NCBI GenBank assembly: GCA_963969395.1
Contig: OZ017800.1
Location: 20,864,479-20,928,478, forward strand
Direction: 5' to 3'
Length of the DNA: 64,000 nucleotides
Source: Pseudoscleropodium purum
Lineage: Eukaryota > Streptophyta > Bryopsida > Hypnales > Brachytheciaceae
The notes below the pieces were generated by a model. That model ran no database searches and was not told the origin of the DNA. It worked only from the letters and a program-made list of their open reading frames with translations. Every line of letters starts with the position of its first letter. Position 1 is the first letter of the stretch. This document shows positions 26,901 through 38,039 of the stretch, piece by piece. The position numbers and the translations under genes are program-made.

Positions 26901-27464
26901 GAACGGACCCAAAGTCCTTGGCAGCTCCTACGTCGTCTGTTTGCTCTTGTGTGTAGTGGAGTACATTTTTCAGATGCCCACTATAAACTGCATAAGTGTA
27001 CGTAAGGCCCCCACATGCCTGAGGAAAAAACATTACAAAGGTTACACCTCCAACAGTTACAAGTGCGTCACTATTTGAACACTTCAATATAGAGGTTCCA
27101 CACTGCATGCATATTGATTCACATTTCTCATTTAAAGGAAAGGAAAAGATAACAAAATGATCGGATTCCAAGACAAAGTCAATACACCCAGGCCAACTTC
27201 GGGAAAAAAATTCAACTTGGCATGGGCAGACCGTAAGCACAGGTCAGATTCATCAATTTTATTGTCGAAATTCAATCTCAATATCATATTTCAAGGGGTT
27301 ACAACCACTTTAATGCTAACATGTCAAAATCTGGCAAAGAAACAATTAAATCCTGGAAAATCTAACCCACGCATGGGGAGAAAACTTACCATGATTATCA
27401 TATTGGAAGAGAGGCCCAGCCACCGATCTACTCGGGGCACACAAGTCCTTGAATTCAAATCCAT
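20918..27464 (-). CDS. Nodulin-like major facilitator superfamily transporter
   Basis: Fourteen exons, all phase-consistent, give 581 aa: 27464-27390, 27018-26809, 26303-26259, 26016-25949, 25622-25538, 25053-24889, 24762-24712, 24531-24448, 23962-23655, 23118-23052, 22540-22455, 22061-21958, 21664-21535, 21185-20918. Nodulin-like hallmarks are RWLGLSSNMIIMACGGLTY at the start, YSGHLKNVL, AAKDFGSVLGLLSG, PPWV, a GDHRGTAMGVLKAQVGLSG loop (for the usual SRG-x-GxLKG-GLSG), IGGGTGLAIINNFAQIGQAL, SDFFLKRGYPRP, YGSHWSIQPPILAEVFGL, and CGAPIGAYLLS-VVGVLYDREA. About twelve membrane segments are expected. The long exon at 23962 encodes an acidic Asp/Glu/Ser-rich cytosolic loop (about residues 262-345). 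The family includes plant nodulin-like/NFD4 proteins with varied or unknown substrates, so the substrate cannot be named. The first ATG fits the family start. Confidence 0.93.
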
Positions 27465-30400
27465 ATTGAACTGTACAAATCCAACAAGCACAATCAGATT
27501 CGTAGAGAAGGTTATCAATCTTCCAAGCCGACTGTCGTGTTAAAATCCTTGTGGACATTACAGTTATCATATTCACATACATATAAGTGCACGTTAGTTT
27601 TAGAAATTGTGCACTAAGCAAAAATTCCTATCAAGCACGCACGCACAAAGATGTTCACAACGATATTCGGAAGGGACGGACAACAGTCTACACCTGATAG
27701 CTTTTATTACCATGTTAGAAGCACAATGGATTTCACATTGAAAGTTGTACATGAGGATAGGAAAAGCAAAAGAAAGTGCACATCACTTTGAGTACTTTGA
27801 ACAACTTTTGACTGACTTTGCCACAGAGAATTATCTTCACTTCATGTATACAAAACCAGTTCGTACCAGACGCTCTTGTCAAATGAGTGAATTCCAATTT
27901 TAGAGAGGATCAATGAAACGTTAAAATTAAAGAGAATCATGATTAGGCCTATAATATCACTTAAACCAATAAAAACTGCCACGCGCTAAAATTCCATTCG
28001 CAGAAAGAGTTTTGACTTTAGCCTTCTCACGCAACAAGTTAGAAGTTAAGAACACCTTGAGCATGATGTAGAGTAAAGCCATATTTGTTAAAATGGCAGA
28101 TTTCATAGAGTCCAAAACGTGGCATTTAAAAGATCAGAACTCCAAAATCTAGCACTTCAAAGTGCTTAGAGCATTGGGAACTAGGAATTTCAAGTTCTCT
28201 GATGGGTGCTGAACTCTCAAATCTTTGACATAGATATGAGGTTCAGTTAGGCTTAAGTTCCAGCTGGGTGACACAAAATTGATTCAGTTCCTCAAAACTC
28301 AGCCTAAACTACGAATTCATGAAATTTCATTATTTTGATGGGGTTGGGTTTGATCTTGGATATAAACATCATTGTGACTTTGAAAATTGATAACTAATTC
28401 AGTACAACGCCAAAAATGTACTAAACGACTTGCGTTGGGTTCCACTTGCTCTAATTCAAATCCTTATTTGCACGGTTCAAGAAAACTCACCTAACAAAAT
28501 ATAGCTAGGAACTAGTCAAAACGGCGGCGTATACATTCTGAGACGATACTGGACTGCTCCTTCTCCTCGGAAGCAGCGAACTGCACCGAATACCAGGGTT
28601 CGGTGAATTCCAATCCAAAGAAATGATGATCCTCTTCCAGAAAAATCCGAGACTGAAACGATCGAAAATCGCAATTAATTCAGTACAATTCCAAAAATTA
28701 ATGCAAAACGTGCACCGGGTTCCATTTCCTTTTCACAACAAACCCAAATTTTCAAACCTAACTCCCTCCAAGTGCACTTCTATGCTAGCAAAAGCAAAGA
28801 TCGAAACGGCAAAGTTCACAACGGAGAAGATCTTACGAAGTCTCAATTTGCAAACAAGTAATCTTCACCGAGTCAATTCGTCTTGCCCAGCGCTAGATCC
28901 GGAAAACCACATCTGCAAAGCAACTCAAACCAAACTAAATCCCGATACACCCATAGCCATTCTCACCATCTCCTCATAAGCACACTGACCATACACAATT
29001 GAATTCGAATCTCCCACTATTCTCGGTACGACATGACTCCAGAACTCCAAAGATTCAACAGCAAAGTACCGGAGGAGTTGAATCCTAACCCTAAAACACA
29101 CCGAGAGGAGTTGGCCGCCAAATCTCGCCAGCTTGACCTTGCTAGATCCCTTTACTTCCAACAAGAGATACGCATGGAAAGGGCTATTGGCGTAATAAGT
29201 TATGTACCTCACCGGCAAGGCATTTCAGAGAGGAAATTGGAGGTGTATCATGAGTGTCGATCTGATTGTGGCGTCGCTGCAGGTGGTGGAATCTCGTGGC
29301 TGGATGCTCGTTGATGAATGAGTGCGAGGAGCGCGGGGCCTGCGGAAAGGGAAGATTGAGCGAGCGCGAGAGAGACGACCGACGACTTGGGAGTTGATAC
29401 ACGGGTATGGGTGGATGACTGAGGGAGGGTATCAACCGGTGAATTCGGTGCACCAATTTCAGAGGTACCAGTAATTTCCTTACCAGTATAAGGCATGGTA
29501 AAAAGGTATGTTCGCACTTGGTGTTAAAAGAGTGTTGTTAGTAAGAGTCTTAGGAACAAATTTAGACCTACTTCTAGATCAGATTCACATTGCAAACATC
29601 ACCCCTAACACTAAGTGTAAACTTATTCTAAATTGAGCCCCTCACTTCTAATTGCTAAGTCCATAATTGAGGCCCAACTTAATTGCAACATGAACTAATT
29701 GTAATCCATGCTAATTGTAAACCTACCTAACTGCGTCACCCACATAATTGCTTCATAATGTATATTCTCTTTGTAATTTATATCTAACTTCTTTTTTACC
29801 TCTCTTACAAGATTCTACAGATTTTTGTTAAATTTTTGTTCAACAATGTTAAAAATTATCGATGAAAATATAAAGAGTGGGGACTATTAGCATTTGTTGC
29901 ATGAAAATAGGGAAGAACTCTAGATGTAGATTTTGAAATGAAGAAGGATATATGCACCCATAATCATCATAGCTCAAAATGCAACACCTACATTAAGACC
30001 AAAAAACAACACTAAAACCTAAATATTGATGATATAAGATGTACACAATCTGAAAAAATCTGATATTGAACTCAAGATGACACAAGATTACACAATCTGA
30101 CAACGAGAGAGTCCAGTATGGATTTTTATTTTCATTTTGAGACAATCAACTTTGGAATTTCATAACTTACACATAGAATGTCCAAATAATGCATGCTAAA
30201 GTGTGTTGGAATCGTCTTTTACTTGCCAATACCAAACAATTGAAATATATATATATATATATATTATAACAATAAGAATGATGAGTTGCTATTAGAGAGC
30301 CTATTGTGGGTGCCATTACCTGACCTAACTTCATTGCTGGTCTGCCTCAACTTCCCACCCATTCACACCACTGTGATACAATCGCAGACTTCAGTTGAAT

Positions 30401-30765
30401 GGTGTAGTGCCGGCTGTCCGACGTGCATGGCCACTTGGCACCCACCCACCAAGACCATGCAAACGGCTTCTTCCTTGAGTTCCTTCCTCAAAATCTCTGC
30501 AATTTCGGCAAACGAATTCTTGCCACCACTTCAGCTCTTAAGGAACAATTTGCACGGGAACTGAGTAGAAGCTTACGACCTTCGGTTCAGTTTGCGTCGT
30601 TCATGTCGTGGGGTATTGTCAAGATTTTGTCAAGGTTTTAGAAAGGTTTTGTCAACTGAGCTTCCACCATCACTCCAGCGCGCTTTGCACTCTCAGGCGA
30701 TCCGGTTATACGTGTGGAAAATCCAATTCCAAGGAGGGGGAGCTCTGTAGGTGAGCTCTGAAGCG
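27465..30765. promoter_or_regulatory. Divergent intergenic region between transporter and LEA-like gene
   Basis: This 3.3-kb stretch separates two genes pointing away from each other, so it should hold both promoters and untranslated leaders. GC rises at 28500-29480, consistent with a leader or first non-coding exon of the transporter, but I cannot place one with certainty. Overlapping frames of about 90 codons at 28925-29517 have no recognisable product. A TA microsatellite lies at about 30246-30265. Confidence 0.4.
30246..30265. repeat. TA microsatellite
   Basis: This is a run of about ten AT units. A similar run lies at about 36957-36976, inside the motif island. Confidence 0.8.
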
Positions 30766-32223
30766 ATGAGGATGAGAGCATTGCTGTGCAGGTTGCGGCA
30801 GATCCACAACACGGAGCTGCCAACGAGCTTCATGGCCAGGCCCTTGCGCACCTTGGGAATCAGTCCTAGGGTTGCAGATTCCGCATTGGTGTCCCCTCAT
30901 GCTTCCTTGGGGAATGGCAGTATTATGATGTCGCAGATTGGGGGGGTGAGGTGCATGGGAATTGGAAGTCATAAGGAAGGGAACAGAGCTGGGCAGCATG
31001 GTGTGCATTACCCGAATGCTAAACCTGATGGGTCTCCGGAGAAAGAAGAGGTATGAAAACGATTTCTGTCACATTCTTTTGCACTCAATGGGCTCTGTTT
31101 CTGTGCTGGAGTGAAAGCGTGATGAGGATGGGGTTATGGATTAGGTTATGGCAATCAAGGACATGGTTACCGGTTTAAAAAAGGATTTGCAAGTTAGGGT
31201 TATATACTCTAAAAATGCAACCGAAGTATGATCCTTCCAGAATTCTTTTGGGTTGCTAATCTGCTAAATCTAATCGAAGGGTTTTGAAGACCTCATTGCA
31301 TGTGTTCTTTACTCTTTTTCTATCGATTCAAAGCATGCTCAACAGTTGAAGTTTTTTACCTCAAAATTCAGCACTGCAGTTTGACCTAGAGAGTGAGTTT
31401 GTGCACTGGAATCTCGTTGGTTGCATAGCTTCGAAATAAAATTCTGCAGTTGGTTGCAACCAAGAAGAACCAACATGATGGGTTCAAATCCTCTTCTTCC
31501 CAATTGTTGAGACAGAGACAGATCAACTTCAAAATCCTTCAAAAGGGAACAGAGCTGCGTTTGTGCATGAGTTTAATAGGAATTGGAAGGTAGAATTTGA
31601 ATGTTGGTAATTGCCCCTTGACACGCAATTGCACTTAGATTCTATATTGTAAAATTCCATCATCTTGTTGTGGAGCTTGTTGCGACATCGGCGTGAATGA
31701 TGACTCATATCTTATTTGCGGAGTTCAGATTCTTCAAAGTGACTTATCTTCTGAGAACATACGAGTCCAGCAATTAGAATCGGAAGTTTGGAATCCAGTA
31801 GTGATGTTGTGGCTTGAATAGCAATGTATACCCTCTTGTTGCTTGGTCAGAGTGCTCACAACTTGAGGGTTACGTTACATCAAGTAATTTCGGGGTTCAT
31901 CAAGATTAGTTGGAGGTTTTGATTTAATAACAAATGCTTAGTATTGATTTTTATCCCTATTCTATTTTCTGCAGGCAAATGCCAGGGCGCGGTTTTTGGA
32001 GAAAGCAAAGAAAGAATCCGCCTCCAACATTGATGAGAAGGCTCAGGAGCAGTCAACTGGAGAAGCCACCACTGAGTTGCAATTTGGTGTGAAGGACGGG
32101 AAGAACACAAACGAAGCCATCAGTCATGCAAGTGAAGAGCTCATCAAACGGACCACAATTCACGGTATGCAATCAGCAGATCACCTTCAATTGTCAAAAT
32201 GGGGTCTGGACAACAAAGGGTGA
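30766..32223 (+). CDS. LEA-like protein with probable mitochondrial presequence
   Basis: Exon 1 (30766-31050) and exon 2 (31975-32223) join in phase at GAAGAG|GTATGA and TTCTGCAG|GCA to give 177 aa. The N-terminus is rich in Arg, Leu and Ser with almost no acid (MRMRALLCRLRQ, then ARPLRTLGISPRVADS), as expected of a mitochondrial or dual-targeting presequence. The mature part is hydrophilic and Ala/Lys/Glu-rich (ARARFLEKAKKESASNIDEK, then ISHASEELIKRT), like group-3 LEA or LEA-related organellar stress proteins. The family call is from composition and short motifs only. The stop TGA at 32221-32223 overlaps a good donor (GG|GTGAGTAT), so a third exon is possible; the segment from 32795 (ATGAGACTTTGG) was considered, but its frame did not fit. 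Confidence 0.6.
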
Positions 32224-32880
32224 GTATCATTTTTAGGGTTGTCACCTAGTGCTAACATATTGGAAACTGAGTTTATGACCTCAAATTTTTAAAATAAGAT
32301 TTCAAACTAATTCAATATGTCACTTGTTCATAAATATCAATCCTACATGGCTATGTGTAAGAAAAGGTGGTTGGATTAGAGCATTGGTGGTGCATTCTCT
32401 CCATTCCAATAATATTTTGTGTTGAAAATTTCATACTTAACCTAACAACCTACTAGTTACACTTGACTCCTCTTCAAAAGTTGTAGTCCCCTAAATCTTG
32501 GAGAGTCTTATGTTTCAGCACATACTCTTTGCAAATAACCATAGTAAACATCCCATTGAATGCTACAGAAGTGTTGCAAACAATTCTACTCTCATCTTAC
32601 CAACACTATGAAGGTATTTCTAAATACAATGCAAAGTGTTTATTGTTTTAAATGAATAGCCTTCTTCATGCCAATTATTCCATCCTCATCATTTTGTCTT
32701 TCATACAATATGTGTATAAGTGCAAATCGCACAATCATTCATCCCCTTTTCTACTTTTAATATTCATCACTTGGTCTTTTGATATGAAAATAGGGGATGA
32801 GACTTTGGACAAGGCCGAGAAGTCGTAAGAGCAAGCCATCTTAGGATTCAACGCAAAAGTGGAAGAGAACTTGTACAAGA
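32224..32880. other. 3' flank of the LEA-like gene
   Basis: AT-rich sequence follows the stop codon. It may contain the 3' UTR or an unrecognised last intron and exon. No other gene is seen. Confidence 0.4.
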
Positions 32881-33215
32881 GAAGGTTTAAGGATTTTCAA
32901 GGATCTTGTAGAAGTGCAATCAGGTGCTAAAAAGCAATAGTTGTTTATATCTAGATCTCTTTAATGCTATGGCCTAGTGCTCAAAATGCAAGTGATTTAT
33001 TGATTGACTTTGAAGCATTGTGACTACCAAAAGTGTTGCATGCATAAGAGAAGGTTTAAGGTTTTCAAGGACCTTGTAGATGTGCAATCATGTATCAAAA
33101 AAGTAATAGTTGATTTTACCTAGTTCTCTTTAATGTCACTACTTGGTGCTCAGAATGCAAGTGATTTATTGATTGACTTTTGAAGCAATGTGACTACCCA
33201 AAGTGTTGCATGTAA
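32881..33215. repeat. Tandem duplication, 169-bp period, two copies
   Basis: Copy 1 starts at 32881 and copy 2 at 33050, each with GAAGGTTTAAGG, then CTTGTAGAAGTGCAATCA or CTTGTAGATGTGCAATCA, then CAAGTGATTTATTGATTGAC and AAAGTGTTGCATG. Divergence is modest, so this is a fairly recent duplication. It is non-coding. Confidence 0.85.
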
Positions 33216-34230
33216 AAATAACATTGAAGATGTACTTGTACTAAAGATAGTGATTTCAAATCCTTTTCACAATTCTTAAATTTCTAATTCACATTTGTAT
33301 GCAACTTCTTGTGAAACAAGCTAGAATGTACAAGATGCTCACCATTTGTTTTAGGACATTTTGGCCATACATTTGGTGTAAAATTAATACATTTGAAGAA
33401 ATGAGATTTTAAAAGACTCAAGAATATAAATGTGATACAAGTCAAAGTTTTAAGTAATAGTAAGTGTGGCGTAGAGCACATTGACATTACAAAGGTGGAG
33501 CTCAAGAACTAAACCCACCTTTAGCTTTCCACTATGGGCAAGTTCTAGCTTCCCTTCTAATACCTCCTCCAACTTCCAACCCTTGCTTATTTGAATTGTT
33601 GAACTAGAGTCTAGGCGCATGGCTAGAAGGCAGTATTAATTCCAATAAAAGACAATTTAGTACCTTCACGGTCTAGATCTACTAGTCCATTATGGTGGTC
33701 ATAATTGTAGTGATATGGCCAATTATCATTTGTCTCTTTAGTCACTTAGTGGGTGGTGCATAGTGATTTTAAAGCATTGCATTACTCAAAAATAAGCTCA
33801 ATGGAAAATAGGAAGGACCTTATAGGCCCACATAGAGTATCTATATTCTTTCTAATCTTCCCTCCAATTCCTAGCCTTCTAAGCTTTTAGTTAGTGGCTA
33901 CAATAAAATCTTCTACTATACCTTTCAAAGAAAGTCAAAGTAAAAATTTGAAAAAAATAGTCACAATAGAGTCTTAATATTATGTTTTTTCTAAATATAA
34001 TATAGTTAAAATAGATGGGTGAGGTGACCAATCATGATGCCCTTCTAGTTTTGGAAGTAACCTAATAGCACAAATAGGCTATTAATCCTGAAGGACAATA
34101 GGGTTTTTCCTAGAAAAATGATCAAAAATTGCCAAATTTTGTTACATTGCCCAAAATTGAAAATTAAATTGTTTTTTCGAAAATTCCAAAGTCCATACAA
34201 AAGTTTAATAGACTACTATGTAAATGTGTA
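33216..34230. other. Intergenic AT-rich sequence, no gene seen
   Basis: Only short frames occur, the longest 73 codons on the minus strand at 33284-33505, with no family similarity that I recognise. Confidence 0.5.
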
Positions 34231-34237
34231 GAAATAA

Positions 34238-34612
34238 CTCACTAGCACAAAACCACCTTTCTTATTCATGTTAGATTTGGTAAAATTCTATTTCTTTAGA
34301 TTGTATTTCACCTTTTTTTTACTTGATTATGTTACAACTTGTTACTACTTGTTAAAACCTATTAAGTTTAACAAATGTTACCAAGTTACAACAAAAATGG
34401 AAATCAAAATAGATGAAAAACAAGAAATTTAGTAGAATTCTTTTTTATAATATTTTTTAAAAATTTGTTAGATTTAATAGGTATTGACAAATATTGGTAG
34501 ACTTTAAACATTATCAAGAAAAAAAAGGCAAAAAAGTAATTCAAGAGAATAAAAATTCACCAAATCTAATATAAATAGGAAAGGTGGTTTTGTATTAGTA
34601 ATATTAGAATTT
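34238..34612. repeat. Inverted-repeat (foldback) element
   Basis: ACAAAACCACCTTTC followed by TTAGATTTGGT (about 34246-34287) is matched in reverse complement by ACCAAATCTAATAT and GAAAGGTGGTTTTGT (about 34559-34592). Weaker pairing continues inward. The loop is AT-rich and has no ORF. It is a MITE-like foldback of about 375 bp. Confidence 0.6.
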
Positions 34613-34907
34613 CACCAAATTTATATAGAGGAGCACTCTATATGGACATTTGGATATCACGTGCAGCTAGAGTGTTTTTTTAAGAGGGTATTTAGATGTC
34701 CAGAACCATCTAATTAGTTCTTGTTATTTCCTGATTTTGGAATTCATGGTATTTTAGGCCTCTATACCTTTACTTTGAATTTGCAAGGAGGAGTATTTTT
34801 TAATATCCTTACAACATTATAAGGAAAAAAGTAAAGTGAAAAAATCAAATATCAAGATTAAAGACAAAAAAAAATGATACTAAAAAATTTGGAAAGCCAA
34901 ATAATTG

Positions 34908-35125
34908 TAAACAACTTTAAGCCACCCAAAAAATGGGAAGGAAAAATGTTACAAACTACCTTCAAGCCAAAAAAATAGGGAAGGAAAAAAACACCTTAAA
35001 CTACCTTGAGCCAATAAAAATGGAAAGGAAAAAAAAAGTTGTAAACTACCTTAAATTTTTTTAGATGAAAAAGGAGAATAAACTTTGAACTACCTTGAGC
35101 CCAAAAAATTGGAAAGAAAAAAGCC
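34908..35125. repeat. Minisatellite, about 44-bp unit, five copies
   Basis: Five imperfect units each begin AACTACCTTGAGCC or a close variant, followed by A-rich sequence and GGAAAGGAAAAA. Units start at about 34912, 34955, 35000, 35046 and 35090. They are non-coding. Confidence 0.7.
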
Positions 35126-35639
35126 CTCCAAAATTATTTACATCCACAAAAATTTTGAAGCCAAGGAATAATTTGAAATTGCTTTTAGTTGAAAAAAACA
35201 TGAAAAGGAATAGACTTCACAAACGTTGTTCAATACATACTATGGTTGAAGCATGATACTACGTGTTTCAAATACACCTATACTTTGTGAATAACACAAT
35301 TTCAAGTCTGGAAACCAAAATGACTCTTTCATATGAAGTATGGATTACACAAAAGTTTCAAAATCCAGAAATCAAGCAAGAAAAATAGGCTAAAATGCAA
35401 AAAAGACCATCCATGTATTATGGGCAATATCCATGTATTTTGGAAATGAATTTGTCAATCCAAATGGACCAATATTAGCATTTTTCCATCTAGGGAGGTC
35501 GCTCAACAATTTCATAAATTGAACCTATCGACAATAAATTCTTAGGATTCATATCCAGGACTTTATTTTAGAATTTTTTTTAATATGAGGTATTATTGAC
35601 CTATATATCTTACTTATAATTGAGTGCATATGATTAAGT

Positions 35640-37745
35640 ACACCGTTGTAGTCTTGTGAATTTTTCAATTTTGGACAATTTGCTGTGAATAGTCTGAATA
35701 GAGACAAATTGACAAAGAATTCACACAATAGAGTAGAAATATAGACAAATTGCCAGATTAGAAAGGATGTAGAAAGAAAGGAACATAAAAGCTTTGAGAT
35801 GGTAAAAGACAAGTTGACTCTACACTTTGGTTTTGAATAGTTGTCTTTAGTTTTTGGCATATAGTCAGGCAATTTGTCATTTTGTCACACACTTTCTCAG
35901 TTATCAAATAGCTTTTGTAAATTGTCTCGTTTTTCATGTACTTTGGAACTTCATAATAATATAATATTTCTTGTAAACAATTTGTCTATAAGCTTTGAAT
36001 TTAGATCCAGTGATTGGACTAAATCGGGCAATTTATAAATTACAGTCAAGATCCAGTGATTGGATCCTCTGAACTGTAAATCAATTTAACAAATTGTCTT
36101 GAGTATCTAGTGATTGGATCTCTTCATTTGTTTGTGTCGGATTGTATGTTTTGCGGAATTCTCTTGGTTGTGTAAAATTATAAGATTGGCAATTTGTATG
36201 TTTTGCTCCAGTGAGTGGACAGCATTACTTAGCAATTTGTCAAATATTGAACTGATTCTATGACTGGTCGGAATTGTGGTGTTTGCATTCGGTGTGTGTT
36301 TGATTTCTTGGTATAAGTTGTGTGCAGATTTATTGTGATGAATTAGTGGTTGTTTGAAGGAATTATGCGACAAATTGTCTGTGAATAAGTGTGCACTATT
36401 AAGTTGTGTTTGTATGAATTTGTGGGAATTGTGTAATGGTGGATTCATGTTTAGACAATTTGACTGGTTTAGTGTTGTATCATGAATGTATGAGTCGAAT
36501 TGTCAGTGTATTACTGTGAGTAAATGAATAGCAATTTATCGGGATTAGAAGACAATTTGTCTGTGTGACTTTCGTAAATCAAACGAAGCAGACGATTTGT
36601 CAATTAGTTGATAATGCGGATGCAGTGGAGTTGGCGTGCAGACAAAGACAATTTGCCGGAACCAGTGATGCAGGTCCACTAATTACAGATAAGTTCCTGT
36701 AGTATTTTAATTTGTACTTTTGACCAATTGTCTTGTTAAGTTTATTTATAATCTTTGTGATTGTTTGGACTACTTCAATTCTATGAATTATATAGAAAAG
36801 TGGGTATCAGAGTTTTAGTATATGGCTGTGAGAAGACAAATTGTCAAGTCATAACGGTAATCATAATAAATAATTAGAACCAGTTTCAAAGAATTAGAAG
36901 AAATTAGAGACAAATTGTCTAAAGAATTTCAACAGTGAATTTGTCCAGCGGTGTATGATATATATATATATATATAATTTAAATTGATGTGTGTATAGAC
37001 CAGTTGTCCAAAATAGAATTTAATTTATTTATTTTATGATTGAATTTCTAAAATGATAATACAGTTAGTAGAATAGAAGCAAATTGTCTGAATTCTTGGT
37101 TGTTAGTGTGGTTAACAACCGGGTCTCTAACTGACAATTTGTCTTGGGCCAGTTGATGTTGTTGAATATAGTACAATCATAGTAGGCTTATGTTAAAGAC
37201 AATTTGCCGTAGTATTCAGATTTCACTGTAGATAGTGTATAGGCAAATTGTTCTTATCAATTTAATTATTGAAAAGAGTATTGTGCCGGAATGAGTAGAA
37301 GCAATAAATATGTGGAGGAACAAATTGACTGAGTAACGGATGGAGTATACTGTGTGACAAATAGTTTTGTTGATAGTTAGGTCAAATTGTAAGAGTAGTT
37401 GTGTTTATTAAAATGTTGTGGTTACATGTATAGTGTGTTGGATAAATTATCTTGTTAAATGTTGAGGTTGATATTGTAAATTGTATTGCATTACACACTC
37501 ATTCCCATTGCATTAGATAGAGACAATTTGTTGTAGAGGACTGGGACTTTGTGATACTCATTTAACTTAGTAATTTGGCTAGCTAAGTAGTGACTGGACA
37601 AATTGATTTTGGTAAAAAGCTTCACGGTAATTAATGAATATATATATTATAAATGTGTATATGTGAATTGTTGCATTTAAAAGTCTAGATCATGCATGAC
37701 AAATTGCTCTTATAAACCTGCCAAATTGTCTTGAAAATACCCCTA
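35640..37745. repeat. Island of dispersed GACAAATTGTC / GACAATTTGTC motifs
   Basis: By eye there are about 30 copies of CAATTTG or CAAATTG flanked by GA and TC or close variants, on both strands and at irregular spacing. Exact 11-mers lie at 36369, 36551, 36835, 36909 and 37133. One-mismatch copies include 35868, 35976, 36088, 36231 and 36591. The motif is a near-palindrome: GACA and TGTC half-sites 3 bp apart. The intervening sequence is largely non-repetitive, except for a second short repeat at 36003-36220. No ORF of note is present. Only one of these motif copies would be expected by chance in far more DNA than this window. The role is unknown. Confidence 0.85.
36003..36220. repeat. ATCCAGTGATTGGA short repeats inside the motif island
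   Basis: AGATCCAGTGATTGGACT (36003), AGATCCAGTGATTGGATC (36049), ATCTAGTGATTGGATC (36105) and the weaker CTCCAGTGAGTGGAC (36206) recur every 45-100 bp between GACAATTTGTC-type motifs. This suggests that part of the island grew by tandem duplication of about 50-bp units. Confidence 0.7.
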
Positions 37746-38039
37746 GAATACTAGGCAGGACCGGGACAGCACTCATGCGTCCATAGCATTATTTAACAGA
37801 CAGGCTACCAAATTCATCCTTGGGATATAAGAGTGTTTTACAATTGATTTCGATAGTAAAATTGTTGAGTAAATCCCATAACAATTTAGCTTACAAGTGA
37901 CTTCTAGCTGCAAAACATTAGACTATTTGACCTTTCCCTTTGATTTTAGGACCCCTATACTTAGTCCTGGGTTTTGGGAAATAGACAAAATCTAGACTAC
38001 AACCGTATATTACTTCTAAGTTATTTCTAAATTTTAAAC

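Noticed and set aside
29033..29517. Frames of about 90 codons on both strands before the transporter
   Set aside because: They lie in the probable leader/promoter region, overlap on both strands and show no conserved motif.
35640..37745. Reading the motif island as a CRISPR array or as a regular satellite
   Set aside because: Spacing is irregular, the motif occurs in both orientations, and the sequence between is mostly unrelated.
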